64,000 nucleotides of DNA, taken from assembly GCF_002209555.1 (NCBI RefSeq), contig NZ_NJIF01000004.1, positions 62,001-126,000 on the forward strand, written 5' to 3'. Position numbers and translations under genes: made by a program. This document shows positions 34,877-43,507 of the stretch, piece after piece. Each line of letters starts with the position of its first letter. Positions within the stretch are counted from its first letter, which is position 1. This stretch comes from Achromobacter insolitus (GTDB taxonomy: Bacteria > Pseudomonadota > Gammaproteobacteria > Burkholderiales > Burkholderiaceae_B). Below the pieces are notes generated by a model. The model worked only from the letters and a program-made list of their open reading frames with translations. It searched no databases and was not told the DNA's origin.

Positions 34877-35596
34877 TCAGCCTCCCGTGGCCGCTTGCGC
34901 GGCCGGCTGCGCGGCGGACTGGGCGGCCTTCTTGGCCGCTTCCGCCTGTTTGGCCTGCTCGGCCTGCTTGGCCTTGCGCACGCCCACGCCCAGCCCTTGC
35001 AGGTAGGCGACCAGCGCGTCTTCCTCGGTCTTGCCTTCGATCGCCTTGGGCGCCGCGGCGATTTCCTCGTCCGTGTAAGGCACGCCCAGCTTGCGCAGCG
35101 CGCTCATGCGCTCGCTCACGTTCTCGCCGGTGATGACCGTTTTCTCCAGCCAGGGATACGCGGGCATGTTGGACTCCGGCACGACCTTGCGCGGATCGCG
35201 CAGGTGAATGCGGTGCCAGTCGTCGGAGTAGCGTTCACCCACGCGCGCCAGGTCGGGACCGGTGCGCTTGGAGCCCCACAGGAAGGGATGATCGAAGACC
35301 GATTCCGCTGCCACCGAATAGGAGCCGTAGCGCTGCACTTCGGCCGCCAGCACCCGCACCTGCTGCGAGTGGCAGCCGACGCAGCCTTCGCGGATATAGA
35401 CGTCGCGGCCCATCAGGCGCAGCGGGCTGTAGGGTTCCACCCCGGCGACGGGTTGCGTCGTGCTGTGCTGGAAGAACAGTGGCACGATCTGGACCAGGCC
35501 CGCGAAGGACACCACCAGGATGCTGGCGATGATCATCCAGCCAATGTTCTTCTCGAGCGTCTGGTGGGAAAAGAAACCAGATTTGTTGTTGGCCAT
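34877..35596 (-). CDS. ccoO: cbb3-type cytochrome c oxidase subunit II (monoheme)
   Basis: 239 residues. An N-terminal anchor ([25 protein letters not shown]) precedes a periplasmic cytochrome c domain with the heme site [12 protein letters not shown] and distal Met region [10 protein letters not shown]. The C-terminal Lys/Ala/Gln-rich tail (about 35 residues) is extra. The ATG at 35596 has GAGGA upstream. Placed between ccoN and ccoQ as usual. Confidence 0.97.
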   Translation of the reverse strand: MANNKSGFFSHQTLEKNIGWMIIASILVVSFAGLVQIVPLFFQHSTTQPVAGVEPYSPLRLMGRDVYIREGCVGCHSQQVRVLAAEVQRYGSYSVAAESVFDHPFLWGSKRTGPDLARVGERYSDDWHRIHLRDPRKVVPESNMPAYPWLEKTVITGENVSERMSALRKLGVPYTDEEIAAAPKAIEGKTEEDALVAYLQGLGVGVRKAKQAEQAKQAEAAKKAAQSAAQPAAQAATGG

Positions 35597-35606
35597 GATG
35601 TCCTCG

Positions 35607-37094
35607 TCAAACAGTGGCCGGCACGGCGGTCGCGGGGACCGGCTGGCGTGCGGCATGGGGATCGTCTTGCGGAATGGCGGGGTTGACCGGGCGCGCGCCG
35701 CGCACCGTCATCCACACGTTCCACGCCATGACGAACACACCCGACAGGAACAGCGTGCCGCCGAGCAAGCGGATCAGGTAATACGGCACACGCGTCTTCA
35801 GTTCTTCGACGAAGCTGTAGACCAGCGTGCCGTCGCTGGCGGTGTCGCGCCACATCAGGCCTTGCTGCACGCCGGCGATCCACATGGCGGCGATGTACAG
35901 CACCACGCCGATGGTCGCGATCCAGAAATGCAGTTCGATGGCCTTGACGCTGAACATCTTCTCGCGGCCATACAGGCGCGGGATCAGGTAGTAGAGCGAT
36001 CCGAAGGAGATCATGGCGACCCAGCCCAGCGCGCCCGAGTGCACGTGGCCGATGGTCCAGTCCGTGTAGTGCGACAGCGCGTTGACCGTGCGGATCGACA
36101 TCATCGAACCTTCGAAGGTCGACATGCCGTAGAACGACAGCGCCGTGACCATGAACTTGAGGATAGGATCGGTGCGCAGCTTGTACCAGGCGCCCTGCAG
36201 GGTCATGATGCCGTTGATCATGCCACCCCAGGACGGCGCGAGCAGGATCAGCGAAAACGTCATGCCCAGCGACTGCGTCCAGTCGGGCAGCGAGGTGTAC
36301 AGCAGGTGGTGCGGGCCCGCCCACATGTAGGTGAACGCCAGCGCCCAGAAGTGGACGATGGACAGGCGGTACGAATAGATGGGGCGGCCGGCCTGCTTGG
36401 GCACGAAGTAATACATCATGCCCAGGAAGCTGGTGGTCAGGAAGAAGCCCACCGCGTTGTGGCCATACCACCATTGCACCATGGCGTCCTGCACGCCCGA
36501 GTAGGCGGAATAGGACTTCCACATCGACACCGGCATCTCGATGTTATTGAAGATGTGCAGGATGGCGATGGTCAGGATGTACGAGCCGAAGAACCAGTTG
36601 GCCACGTAGATGTGCTTGGTCCGGCGCTTGATGATGGTGCCGAAGAACACGATGGCGTAGGCAACCCAGACCAGGGTGATCAGGATGTCGATGGGCCATT
36701 CCAATTCGGCGTATTCCTTGCTGCTGGTGAAACCCATGGGCAAGGTGATGGCGGCGGCGACAATGACGATCTGCCAGCCCCAGAACGTGAACGCGGCCAA
36801 CGGGCCGCAGAACAGGCGCGCCTGACAGGTGCGCTGGACCACGTAGTAAGACGTTGCGAACAGCGCGCTGCCGCCGAACGCGAAAATCACGGCATTGGTG
36901 TGCAACGGACGCAGGCGGCCGTAGCTCAACCATGCGGTGTCAAAATTCAGCTGCGGCCAGATAAGCTGTGCAGCGAGAAAAACGCCCACAGCCATGCCGA
37001 CAATACCCCACACTACCGTCATGAGCGCGAACTGCCTCACGATCTTGTAGTTGAAGGTGTCGGCCTTGCTTGCGATTGCGGCGCAATCGTTCAT
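35607..37094 (-). CDS. ccoN: cbb3-type cytochrome c oxidase catalytic subunit I
   Basis: 495 residues with about 12 helices. Heme and CuB ligands are visible: His in [21 protein letters not shown], the [13 protein letters not shown] pair and HVHSGALGW. The ATG at 37094 follows AGGGGAAG. An FNR-box promoter sits 67 bp upstream. It is the O2-reducing, proton-pumping core of a high-affinity oxidase used at low oxygen. Confidence 0.97.
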   Translation of the reverse strand: MNDCAAIASKADTFNYKIVRQFALMTVVWGIVGMAVGVFLAAQLIWPQLNFDTAWLSYGRLRPLHTNAVIFAFGGSALFATSYYVVQRTCQARLFCGPLAAFTFWGWQIVIVAAAITLPMGFTSSKEYAELEWPIDILITLVWVAYAIVFFGTIIKRRTKHIYVANWFFGSYILTIAILHIFNNIEMPVSMWKSYSAYSGVQDAMVQWWYGHNAVGFFLTTSFLGMMYYFVPKQAGRPIYSYRLSIVHFWALAFTYMWAGPHHLLYTSLPDWTQSLGMTFSLILLAPSWGGMINGIMTLQGAWYKLRTDPILKFMVTALSFYGMSTFEGSMMSIRTVNALSHYTDWTIGHVHSGALGWVAMISFGSLYYLIPRLYGREKMFSVKAIELHFWIATIGVVLYIAAMWIAGVQQGLMWRDTASDGTLVYSFVEELKTRVPYYLIRLLGGTLFLSGVFVMAWNVWMTVRGARPVNPAIPQDDPHAARQPVPATAVPATV

Positions 37095-37125
37095 CGCCCT
37101 TCCCCTAAAGTAACAGATAGCTCCA

Positions 37126-37174
37126 GGCTGCAATGATGGGACTAGTCACTCAAGGCAGCGTTGATCTGGATCAA
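37126..37174 (-). promoter_or_regulatory. FNR/ANR-dependent promoter of ccoN
   Basis: A perfect FNR box TTGAT-N4-ATCAA (37161-37174) is centred 41.5 bp from a predicted start at 37126, with CATCAT (4/6) at the -10 position (37133-37138). This is the class II FNR layout, giving a 32-nt leader before ccoN. Confidence 0.85.
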
Positions 37175-37243
37175 GCATCTCGTTACATGGTGGGGAACGC
37201 AGCGCCGGCGCAACGGGTCATGGCGCCGGGTCAAGCACCGCGC

Positions 37244-37405
37244 TCAGCCGCGGCTGGCCGGTCCGCTGTCGTCGTCGAGCAGGATGGCGCGGCCGGCATC
37301 GTCGGTGTCGTCGTACTGGCCGTTGAAAACGGCCCACCACAGCGACACGCCGATGGCCAGCACGAACAGCAGGGATAGAGGCAGGAGCAGATAGAGGATG
37401 GTCAT
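37244..37405 (-). CDS. ccoS: cbb3 oxidase assembly protein CcoS
   Basis: 53 residues: one N-terminal helix (ILYLLLPLSLLFVLAIGVSLWWAV), then the conserved NGQYDDTDDAGRAILLDDD of CcoS/FixS. It overlaps the ccoI-like gene by 4 nt (ATGA). CcoS is needed for inserting cofactors into CcoN. The ccoN FNR promoter follows downstream. Confidence 0.95.
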   Translation of the reverse strand: MTILYLLLPLSLLFVLAIGVSLWWAVFNGQYDDTDDAGRAILLDDDSGPASRG

Positions 37406-38376
37406 TGCGCTGCTTCCAGCGCGGCGCCCGCCGCCAGGTCGCCCGACCAGTCGCGGCGGCACAGGCGCCACGAGTTGTAGGCGACAGCCAGCGAAGAGAC
37501 CAGCATGGTGATTGCGGCCAGCCACGGCGTGACCCAGCCGACCAGTGCCAGCGGCGTCATCAGCAGATGCCAGATCAGCGAGCCGTACAGGTTCTGCCGC
37601 GCCTTGCGGCGCGCCTCGCCCAGCAACTCGTCCAGCGCCGCATCGGGCATGTACGGATGGGCGGCCAGCGCCGAATGCGCCGACGCCATGGCGGTCGGCA
37701 CCGCCATCGACATGGCGCAGGGGCAGCTCATCACCAGGAGCGCCACCATCACGGGGATGCTGTGCGCCGGGTCGATGTAGGCCCAGGCAGCCGCGGCGGC
37801 CAACGCCAGCGCGACCTGGATCATGACAAAGCGCGACGCCAGCCGGTCGGCGCGCGCGCCCAGGTCCAGGCGCTGCGCTTCAACGCGTTCGTGGCGCAGC
37901 CCCGCTGCCGCGCCGCCAAACGACTGGCGGGCGCACAGTTCCAGGTAGCGCGCCGTCAACAGAAAGGCCACGAACATCGTGACCGAATCGAAGTACACCT
38001 CGCCCCGCCCGGTATAGGTGGCGTGAACGCTGGGGATGAAGGCGGCGACGATGCCCAGGGCCACCGGCACGTCCATGCCGGCGCGCCCATGGCGCAGGTT
38101 GTCGCCCGCGTGGCGCCAGATTGGCCAGGCCGAATAGACCACCACCGGCACGGTCAGCGCAAAGCTGGCCCAGTTCATCAGCACGATGGCCCAGTCCAGC
38201 GTTTCCAGCGCGTCGGCGGGCATGCTTTCGTGGCGCAGGTAGCCGGGCCAGGCGAACATCATCACCTGCATCATCGCCAGCCACGCCAGCGACAGGCGCA
38301 CCAAGGCATGGCGGCGCTGCTGGCGGTCAGCGGCGGACAGGCTGGCCGGGACGGCGAAAATCGATTTTGCTCGCAT
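37402..38376 (-). CDS. CcoI-like P-type ATPase membrane domain lacking catalytic domains
   Basis: 324 residues, less than half of a normal CcoI. All eight helices are present, and the metal-site motif SCPCAMSMAVPTAMA has CPC at residues 218-220. PGMDVPVALGI-type (AGMDVPVALGIV) and GRGEVYFDSVTMFVAFLLTARYLE blocks match CcoI, as does the C-terminal ARRKARQNL...WVTPWLAAITMLVSSLAVAYNSWRL. Missing are the N-terminal heavy-metal domain, the TGE actuator domain (it should lie at about 150-180) and the whole DKTGT phosphorylation/nucleotide region (about 240-252). It cannot hydrolyse ATP. The frame is intact and the gene sits in the conserved ccoI place with ccoS, so it looks selected rather than decayed. 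Start 38376 is discussed with its promoter. Confidence 0.85.
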   Translation of the reverse strand: MRAKSIFAVPASLSAADRQQRRHALVRLSLAWLAMMQVMMFAWPGYLRHESMPADALETLDWAIVLMNWASFALTVPVVVYSAWPIWRHAGDNLRHGRAGMDVPVALGIVAAFIPSVHATYTGRGEVYFDSVTMFVAFLLTARYLELCARQSFGGAAAGLRHERVEAQRLDLGARADRLASRFVMIQVALALAAAAAWAYIDPAHSIPVMVALLVMSCPCAMSMAVPTAMASAHSALAAHPYMPDAALDELLGEARRKARQNLYGSLIWHLLMTPLALVGWVTPWLAAITMLVSSLAVAYNSWRLCRRDWSGDLAAGAALEAAQ

Positions 38377-38424
38377 GCGCCGATGGTAATCAGCGCGCCG
38401 CAAGCACGCCTTGATCTGGATCAA
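38376..38424 (-). promoter_or_regulatory. FNR/ANR-dependent promoter of the ccoI-like gene
   Basis: The box at 38411-38424 is identical to the one before ccoN, including its central four bases. A 4/6 -10 (TACCAT, 38383-38388) has the same spacing. The predicted transcription start coincides with the A of the ATG at 38376, and no Shine-Dalgarno sequence is seen, so the message may be leaderless. Confidence 0.8.
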
Positions 38425-38485
38425 GGCGGACCGGGCGGGTTTGCCCGGGCAACGTGCAGGACCGCCCCTCTCGCGGCCGGCCGGG

Positions 38486-39754
38486 TCAGGGGCGCCGTTG
38501 GCGCAGCACGTCCACCACTGCCCGCATCAAGCTGGCCAGTTCGTCTTCGGCGATGGTCAGGGCCGGGGTCAGGTAGACCACATTGCCGAACGGCCGGACC
38601 CAGACTCCTGCGTCGACCAGACGCCGCTTCAGCGCTTCGCGGTCGGTGATGCCATCCAGTTCGACCACGCCGATCGCGCCCAGCACGCGCACGTCGCGCA
38701 CCCAGGGCAACTCGCGGCAAGGCTCCAGGCCGGCAGCCAGCGCCGTGGAAATCGCCTGCGCCTGCGCCAGCCGTGGCTCGCTCTCGAACAGGTCCAGCGA
38801 GGCGTTGGCCGCGGCGCAGGCCAGCGCGTTGCCCATGAAGGTAGGGCCATGCATCAAGGCATGAGACGGATCATCGGACCAGAAGGCCTCGAACACCCGG
38901 CTGCTGGCCACCGTGGCGGCCAGCGGCAAGGTGCCGCCCGTCAGCGCCTTGGACAAGGTGACGATGTCGGGCCGGATGCCGGCCTGCTCGAATGCGAACA
39001 GCGTGCCGGTTCGGCCGAAACCGGTGAAGATCTCGTCAAAGATCAGCAACAGGCCGTGCCGGTCGGCCAGGCGGCGCAGGCGCCGCAGCACCTCCGGATC
39101 ATGCAGCAGCATGCCGCCCGCGCCCTGCACCAGGGGCTCGACCAGGATGCCGGCCAGCCGCGCGCCATGGATTTCCAGGTGGGCCTCCAGCGCTGCCAGT
39201 TCGCCCTCGGTGCGCGGCAGGTCAACGATGTCGTGCTCGGCCAGCATGCCCCGGTACAGGCTGTGCATGCCTTCGTCCGGATCGCATACCGCCATGGTGC
39301 CGAAGGTGTCGCCGTGATAGCCGCCACGGAATGCCAGGAAACGGCTGCGGCCCCGCTCTCCCTGGTTCAGCCAGAATTGCAGCGCCATCTTCATGGCGAC
39401 TTCCACGGCCACCGAGCCGGAATCCGTGTAGAAGACCCGGTCCAGTCCCGGCCCGAGCATGCCGGCCAGCCGGCGCGCCAGGTTCAGCGCCGGCTCGTGG
39501 GTCAGTCCGCCGAACATGACATGCGGCATGGCGTCCAACTGCGCGCGCACCGCTTGCGCGATGTGCGGATGGTTGTACCCGTGGCATGCGGTCCACCAGG
39601 ACGCCACGCCATCGATCAGGCTGCGGCCGTCGGCCAGTTCCAGCCGGCTGCCGTGGCTGCGCACCACCGGCAGCGGCGGCGTCGCCGTCTTCATCTGCGC
39701 ATAAGGGAGCCAGATATGGGGTTGGCCCCGGGCCATCCAGTCGGGCGTGTGCAT
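38486..39754 (-). CDS. bioA: Adenosylmethionine-8-amino-7-oxononanoate aminotransferase
   Basis: 422 residues, class III aminotransferase. Conserved parts are HIWLPYAQM at the start, DGVASWWTACHGYNHPHI, YTDSGSVAVEVAMKMALQFW, the cofactor Asp in LLIFDEIFTGFGRTG and the PLP lysine in TLSKALTGGTLPLAA. It converts KAPA to DAPA in biotin synthesis, using SAM as amino donor. It is divergent from bioF at 39899, so the bio genes share a control region. Confidence 0.96.
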   Translation of the reverse strand: MHTPDWMARGQPHIWLPYAQMKTATPPLPVVRSHGSRLELADGRSLIDGVASWWTACHGYNHPHIAQAVRAQLDAMPHVMFGGLTHEPALNLARRLAGMLGPGLDRVFYTDSGSVAVEVAMKMALQFWLNQGERGRSRFLAFRGGYHGDTFGTMAVCDPDEGMHSLYRGMLAEHDIVDLPRTEGELAALEAHLEIHGARLAGILVEPLVQGAGGMLLHDPEVLRRLRRLADRHGLLLIFDEIFTGFGRTGTLFAFEQAGIRPDIVTLSKALTGGTLPLAATVASSRVFEAFWSDDPSHALMHGPTFMGNALACAAANASLDLFESEPRLAQAQAISTALAAGLEPCRELPWVRDVRVLGAIGVVELDGITDREALKRRLVDAGVWVRPFGNVVYLTPALTIAEDELASLMRAVVDVLRQRRP

Positions 39755-39851
39755 GATTCACCTCTCGATACCTGCGCCGCGCCCAGGCCCGCCCTACGGA
39801 TGCGGCCGGAACGGAAGCGGCGGCGCCTCCACTACAATGGCCCGCATTCTA

Positions 39852-39883
39852 CGGCCTGGCGGGGATATATCCCGGTCAGGCCG
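39852..39883. promoter_or_regulatory. Large dyad between bioA and bioF
   Basis: Outer arms CGGCCTG (39852-39858) and CAGGCCG (39877-39883) flank an inner palindrome GGGATATATCCC (39862-39873); both are centred on the same point. It lies 16 bp before the bioF start. It does not match known BirA or BioR sites. It could be an operator or an mRNA hairpin over the leader. Confidence 0.55.
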
Positions 39884-39898
39884 CTGCCGGAAAATTAG

Positions 39899-41089
39899 AT
39901 GTCCAAGCTGGATCCGCTTTTCTCGTCCGAACTGGCGCGTGCCGAAACGCGCCGCGTGCGCCGCCGCCTGCGCACGGCCACCGCAGCCGCCCCGGGACGC
40001 CTCGTCCTCGAGGGCGAACCCGTCCTGAACTTCTCCAGCAATGACTACCTGGGCCTGTCCCGGCACCCGCTGCTGGTCGAGCGGTCGCGCGAATGGGCGG
40101 CCCGCCACGGCGCAGGCGCCCAGGCCTCGCGCCTCGTAACCGGCAACCTGGACCTGCACGAGCAAGTGGAGGCCAAGCTTGCGCGGCTCAAGGGCACGGA
40201 GGCGGCGTTGCTGCTGGCCTCGGGCTGGCAGGCCAACGCCGCCGTGCTGCCCGCGCTCCTGCGCGCGGCTGCCGGCCAGGGCGAGGTCGAGGTGTACGCC
40301 GACAAGCTCAACCACGCCAGCCTGCACCACGGCTGCCAGGCCGCAGGGGTCAAACAGATCCGTTTCCGGCACAACGACCTGGATCATCTGGAAAGCCTGC
40401 TCGCGGCCCGGGCGCCCGCCGAAACCGGCGGCAAACCGGTGGCGCGGTTCATCGTCACCGAGAGCGTGTTCAGCATGGACGGCGACCGCTGCGACGTTGA
40501 GCGGCTTGCAGGCCTGGCGGACCGGTACCGCGCGTTCGTCTACCTGGACGAAGCCCACGCCACCGGCGTCCTGGGTCCGCGCGGCATGGGACTGGCTGGA
40601 CTGGCGCCGGGCCGCATCGACCTGGCCATGGGCACATTCAGCAAGGCGCTGGGCGGATTCGGCGCGTATGTTGCCGGTTCTCGCGCCCTGTGCGACTACC
40701 TGGTCAACGCCTGCTCCGGTTTCATCTACACGACGGCGCTGCCGCCCGCGGTGCTGGGCGCCATGGACGCGGCGCTGGACCTGGTGCCTACGCTGGATGC
40801 CGAACGCGCCCGCCTCGCTGCCGCGGGCGACAATCTGCGCGCCGCGCTGCGTGGCATGGGACTGGACACCGGCGCGTCCTCCACGCAGATCGTGCCGGCC
40901 ATCGTGGGTGACGAAGACCGCGCCCTGGCGCTGGCTGCCGCGCTGGAACAGCGCGGTCTCCTGGCCGTGGCCATCCGGCCGCCTACCGTCCCCGCCGGCA
41001 CCAGCCGCTTGCGCGTCACGCTCAGCGCCGCGCACCGCGACGTGGACGTGGCGCGGCTGATCGATGGCTTCGCCGCCGCGCTGGCGTGA
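39899..41089 (+). CDS. bioF: 8-amino-7-oxononanoate synthase
   Basis: 396 residues, alpha-oxoamine synthase. Motifs are NFSSNDYLGLSRHP, HGAGAQASRLVTGN, the cofactor Asp/His region YLDEAHATGVLGPRG and the PLP lysine in MGTFSKALGGFGAYV. It condenses pimeloyl-ACP/CoA with alanine to form KAPA. It overlaps the bioH-like gene by 4 nt (ATGA), so bioF, bioH-like and bioCD form one tight operon. Confidence 0.97.
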   Translation: MSKLDPLFSSELARAETRRVRRRLRTATAAAPGRLVLEGEPVLNFSSNDYLGLSRHPLLVERSREWAARHGAGAQASRLVTGNLDLHEQVEAKLARLKGTEAALLLASGWQANAAVLPALLRAAAGQGEVEVYADKLNHASLHHGCQAAGVKQIRFRHNDLDHLESLLAARAPAETGGKPVARFIVTESVFSMDGDRCDVERLAGLADRYRAFVYLDEAHATGVLGPRGMGLAGLAPGRIDLAMGTFSKALGGFGAYVAGSRALCDYLVNACSGFIYTTALPPAVLGAMDAALDLVPTLDAERARLAAAGDNLRAALRGMGLDTGASSTQIVPAIVGDEDRALALAAALEQRGLLAVAIRPPTVPAGTSRLRVTLSAAHRDVDVARLIDGFAAALA

Positions 41090-41769
41090 TGGCTGCTGCC
41101 CCGATGCAAGCCGCCGTTACCCGCCCCACCCTGCTCTTCGTACATGGCTGGGCCTTCGACGCCTCGGTCTGGGCGCCGCTGCGCGCCGGCCTCCGGGATT
41201 GGCCGCAAGCTTTTTTTGACGCCGGCTACTTCGGGTCTGGCCAGGAGCCGGACATTGGCGGCCCGGTAATCGCCATCGGCCACTCGCTGGGTGTGCTGCG
41301 CCTGCTGCGCCAACTGCCGCCAGGCTGCCGGGGCCTGGTGTCCATCAACGGCTTCCCGCGCTTTGCCGCTGGTCCCGGCTACGAGGGCGTGGCGCTCCGC
41401 TTGCTGGACCGTATGTCCAAACGGCTGTCGACCGACCCCGTCCCGGTGCTGCGCGACTTCCGCCAGCGCTGCGGCGACGCGTCCGATTTCGACGCGCCGC
41501 GGCTCGCGCCGCTTGCGCGCGATCTGCAGGCCCTGCGCGAGGAAGACCGGCGCGACGCCCTGGCGGCATTGCCCGTGCCGCTGCTGGTTCTTGCTGGCAT
41601 GGAGGATCCCATCGTTCCGGCGCCCATGACACAGGCAGGCTTTGCCGGCTTGGCCAACGCGGAGATCCATGGCCGCGAAGGCGGCGGCCACCTGCTGCCC
41701 GTGTCGGACGCGCCCTGGTGCGCGGCACGGATCCGCGCCTTCATTGCCCGCCTGGCGGACGCCGCATGA
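41086..41769 (+). CDS. bioH: BioH-like pimeloyl-ACP methyl ester esterase
   Basis: 227 residues, alpha/beta-hydrolase. The oxyanion region is LLFVHGWAFDASVW, the nucleophile elbow GHSLG, the acid Asp in VLAGMEDPIVP and the catalytic His in GREGGGHLLP. It is shorter than E. coli BioH (256), and similarity outside the motifs is modest. The assignment rests on its place between bioF and bioC, with ATGA overlaps at both ends. Its job would be to remove the methyl ester from pimeloyl-ACP methyl ester, ending the BioC step. Confidence 0.8.
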   Translation: MMAAAPMQAAVTRPTLLFVHGWAFDASVWAPLRAGLRDWPQAFFDAGYFGSGQEPDIGGPVIAIGHSLGVLRLLRQLPPGCRGLVSINGFPRFAAGPGYEGVALRLLDRMSKRLSTDPVPVLRDFRQRCGDASDFDAPRLAPLARDLQALREEDRRDALAALPVPLLVLAGMEDPIVPAPMTQAGFAGLANAEIHGREGGGHLLPVSDAPWCAARIRAFIARLADAA

Positions 41770-43202
41770 CGCTGGCCCCGCGCAACGCCAGGATCGGAGC
41801 TCGCTTCAGCGCCGCCGCCCAGGCCTATGAAGACCACGCGTCCGTCCAGCGCCTGGCGGCCGAACGGCTGGCCAGCGATATCGCCCTGCTGCCGCTGCCC
41901 CGGCGCCCGCGCATCCTGGAGATAGGCTGCGGCACCGGCCTGCTGACGCAAGCGCTGGCGCGGCGCATCGGCCCGGCGGACTGGACAGTGACCGACATCG
42001 CCCCCGGCATGCTGGCGGTGGCGCATAGCGGCCCGCCCTTGCCCGGCCAGGCCCGCTACCAGTTGCTGGACGGCGAACATCCGGACGGGTTGCCGGGCGG
42101 CTACGACCTGATCTGCTCCAGCCTGGCGGTGCAATGGTTTTCCGACCTGAACAAAGGCCTGGGCCGGCTGGCCGCGCTGCTCGCGCCGGGCGGCTGCCTG
42201 GCCGTGGCAACGCTGGCGGAGGATACGTTTCACGAATGGCGCGCCGCGCATGCCGCGGCCGGCCTGACTCCCGTCACGCCGCGCTATCCGCCTGCCGCCG
42301 CCATCCATCCGGACGGGGGCAAACTGGCGGGTGGCGTGCGCAGCGAACGGCTGATACAAAATCATCCTGACGGGCTGCGTTTCCTGCGCAGCCTGAAAGG
42401 CATCGGCGCCACCACGCCCGCTCCCGGCCGCCCGCCTCTTGGCGCTGCGCAGCTGCGGCGCGTGCTGGCGGCGTTTGACGAACAAGGAGCCGGGGCGACC
42501 TACCACCTGGCCTACGGTATGTGGAAAAAACCGAACAAGCACCCCACCGGGGTTTTCGTGACCGGCACCGACACCGGCATCGGCAAGACCCTGGTATCCG
42601 CGATCCTGGCGCGCGCCTGGAACGCCGACTACTGGAAACCCGTCCAGACGGGCGTGGCGGAAGAACCGGGCGACACGGAAACCGTGGCGCAACTGGCCGG
42701 GCTGCCGCCCGAACGCCTGCACCTGCCCGCGTACGTGTTGCAGGCGCCGCTATCGCCCTGGGCGGCCGCCACGCTTGAAGACACCATAGTCGATGCGACC
42801 AGCATCGTCCCGCCCGCCACGCCAGCGCCATTGATCGTCGAGGGCGCCGGCGGCCTCTACGTGCCGATCGACGATACCCACATGATGATCGACCTGATCG
42901 CGCGGCTGGACATGCCCGTGGTGCTGGCCGCGCGCAGCGGACTGGGCACCATCAACCACACCTTGCTCAGCCTGGAGGCGCTCAAGCGGCGCGGCATTCC
43001 CGTGCTGGGCGTCATCATGAGCGGACCGCTATCGGCGGGCAACAAGGAAGCCATCGAGCGCTTCGGCGAGGTGCGCGTGCTGGCCGAGATCCCGCCCCTG
43101 TCCAAGGTCGACGCGCAGACCGTCGACGCGCTGGCCAGCGGCATTCCGTCGCTGGCGGAATGCCTGCAGGCGCTGGGCGACGCGCCTGCCGTAACCAGCT
43201 AG
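41766..43202 (+). CDS. bioCD: Fused BioC-BioD: malonyl-ACP methyltransferase / dethiobiotin synthetase
   Basis: 478 residues in one frame. Residues about 1-250 are BioC: RIGARFSAAAQAYEDHASVQ, SAM motif ILEIGCGTGLLTQALA, LICSSLAVQWFSDL, and the terminal RSLKGIGATTPAPGR and TYHLAYGMWKK. From about residue 257 comes BioD: P-loop GVFVTGTDTGIGKTLVS, YWKPVQTG, LIVEGAGGLYVPI and VLAARSGLGTINHTLL. The joint is a short PNKHP linker with no stop. A Met at residue 252 could also start a separate BioD. It covers the first (BioC) and the third-from-last (BioD) steps of biotin synthesis. It overlaps the bioH-like gene by 4 nt. Confidence 0.93.
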   Translation: MTLAPRNARIGARFSAAAQAYEDHASVQRLAAERLASDIALLPLPRRPRILEIGCGTGLLTQALARRIGPADWTVTDIAPGMLAVAHSGPPLPGQARYQLLDGEHPDGLPGGYDLICSSLAVQWFSDLNKGLGRLAALLAPGGCLAVATLAEDTFHEWRAAHAAAGLTPVTPRYPPAAAIHPDGGKLAGGVRSERLIQNHPDGLRFLRSLKGIGATTPAPGRPPLGAAQLRRVLAAFDEQGAGATYHLAYGMWKKPNKHPTGVFVTGTDTGIGKTLVSAILARAWNADYWKPVQTGVAEEPGDTETVAQLAGLPPERLHLPAYVLQAPLSPWAAATLEDTIVDATSIVPPATPAPLIVEGAGGLYVPIDDTHMMIDLIARLDMPVVLAARSGLGTINHTLLSLEALKRRGIPVLGVIMSGPLSAGNKEAIERFGEVRVLAEIPPLSKVDAQTVDALASGIPSLAECLQALGDAPAVTS

Positions 43203-43230
43203 CGGGTAGCGCTGCTGCCACCCGCCCAGC

Positions 43231-43259
43231 TTCCGGCCCCGCTGTTTCCGGGGCCGGAG
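43231..43259 (+). terminator. GC-rich hairpin after bioCD
   Basis: CCGGCCCCG (43233-43241) pairs with CGGGGCCGG (43249-43257) around a 7-nt loop; flanking TT/AG extend the stem. There is no T run, so it is a weak intrinsic terminator or an RNA 3'-end stabiliser. Confidence 0.55.
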
Positions 43260-43479
43260 CCGTTACGCATTCGTACAAAATAAATTCCGATGGCGCACAC
43301 CCGTCCCCCATGCGGATGGATACCGGCGCACCCGTTTTCCCGCCTACGGATGGCAACCAAAGTCTCATGCAACGCATGAACTCCCCGAGTGAAGGCGCTC
43401 GTTTTCTACACCTTTCAGCCACATCCAGATGGCGAAACCAAGGCCATGGCGGCCGCTTACTCCAGGCGCCGGCACGTTG

Positions 43480-43507
43480 TTGACTACTAACGCAACACAA
43501 CGATAAT
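43480..43507 (+). promoter_or_regulatory. Sigma70-type promoter of the giant gene pair
   Basis: TTGACT (43480-43485), a 16-bp spacer and GATAAT (43502-43507): 5/6 matches in both boxes. The predicted start is near 43514, about 79 nt before the ATG at 43593. Confidence 0.75.

Noticed and set aside
37402-38376. ccoI-like gene as a plain pseudogene
   Set aside because: No stop or frameshift, all helices kept, CPC motif kept, FNR promoter and ATGA coupling to ccoS intact.
38377-38424. TTG start at 38424 for the ccoI-like gene
   Set aside because: It would place the start inside a perfect FNR box.
39755-39898. BirA or BioR operator in the bioA/bioF region
   Set aside because: Neither the BirA TTGTAAAC-type arms nor the BioR TTATCTATAA-type site is present.
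42515-42535. Six-A run at the BioC/BioD joint as a programmed frameshift site
   Set aside because: Both domains are already in one frame; no frameshift is needed to join them. Kept only as a sequencing check.
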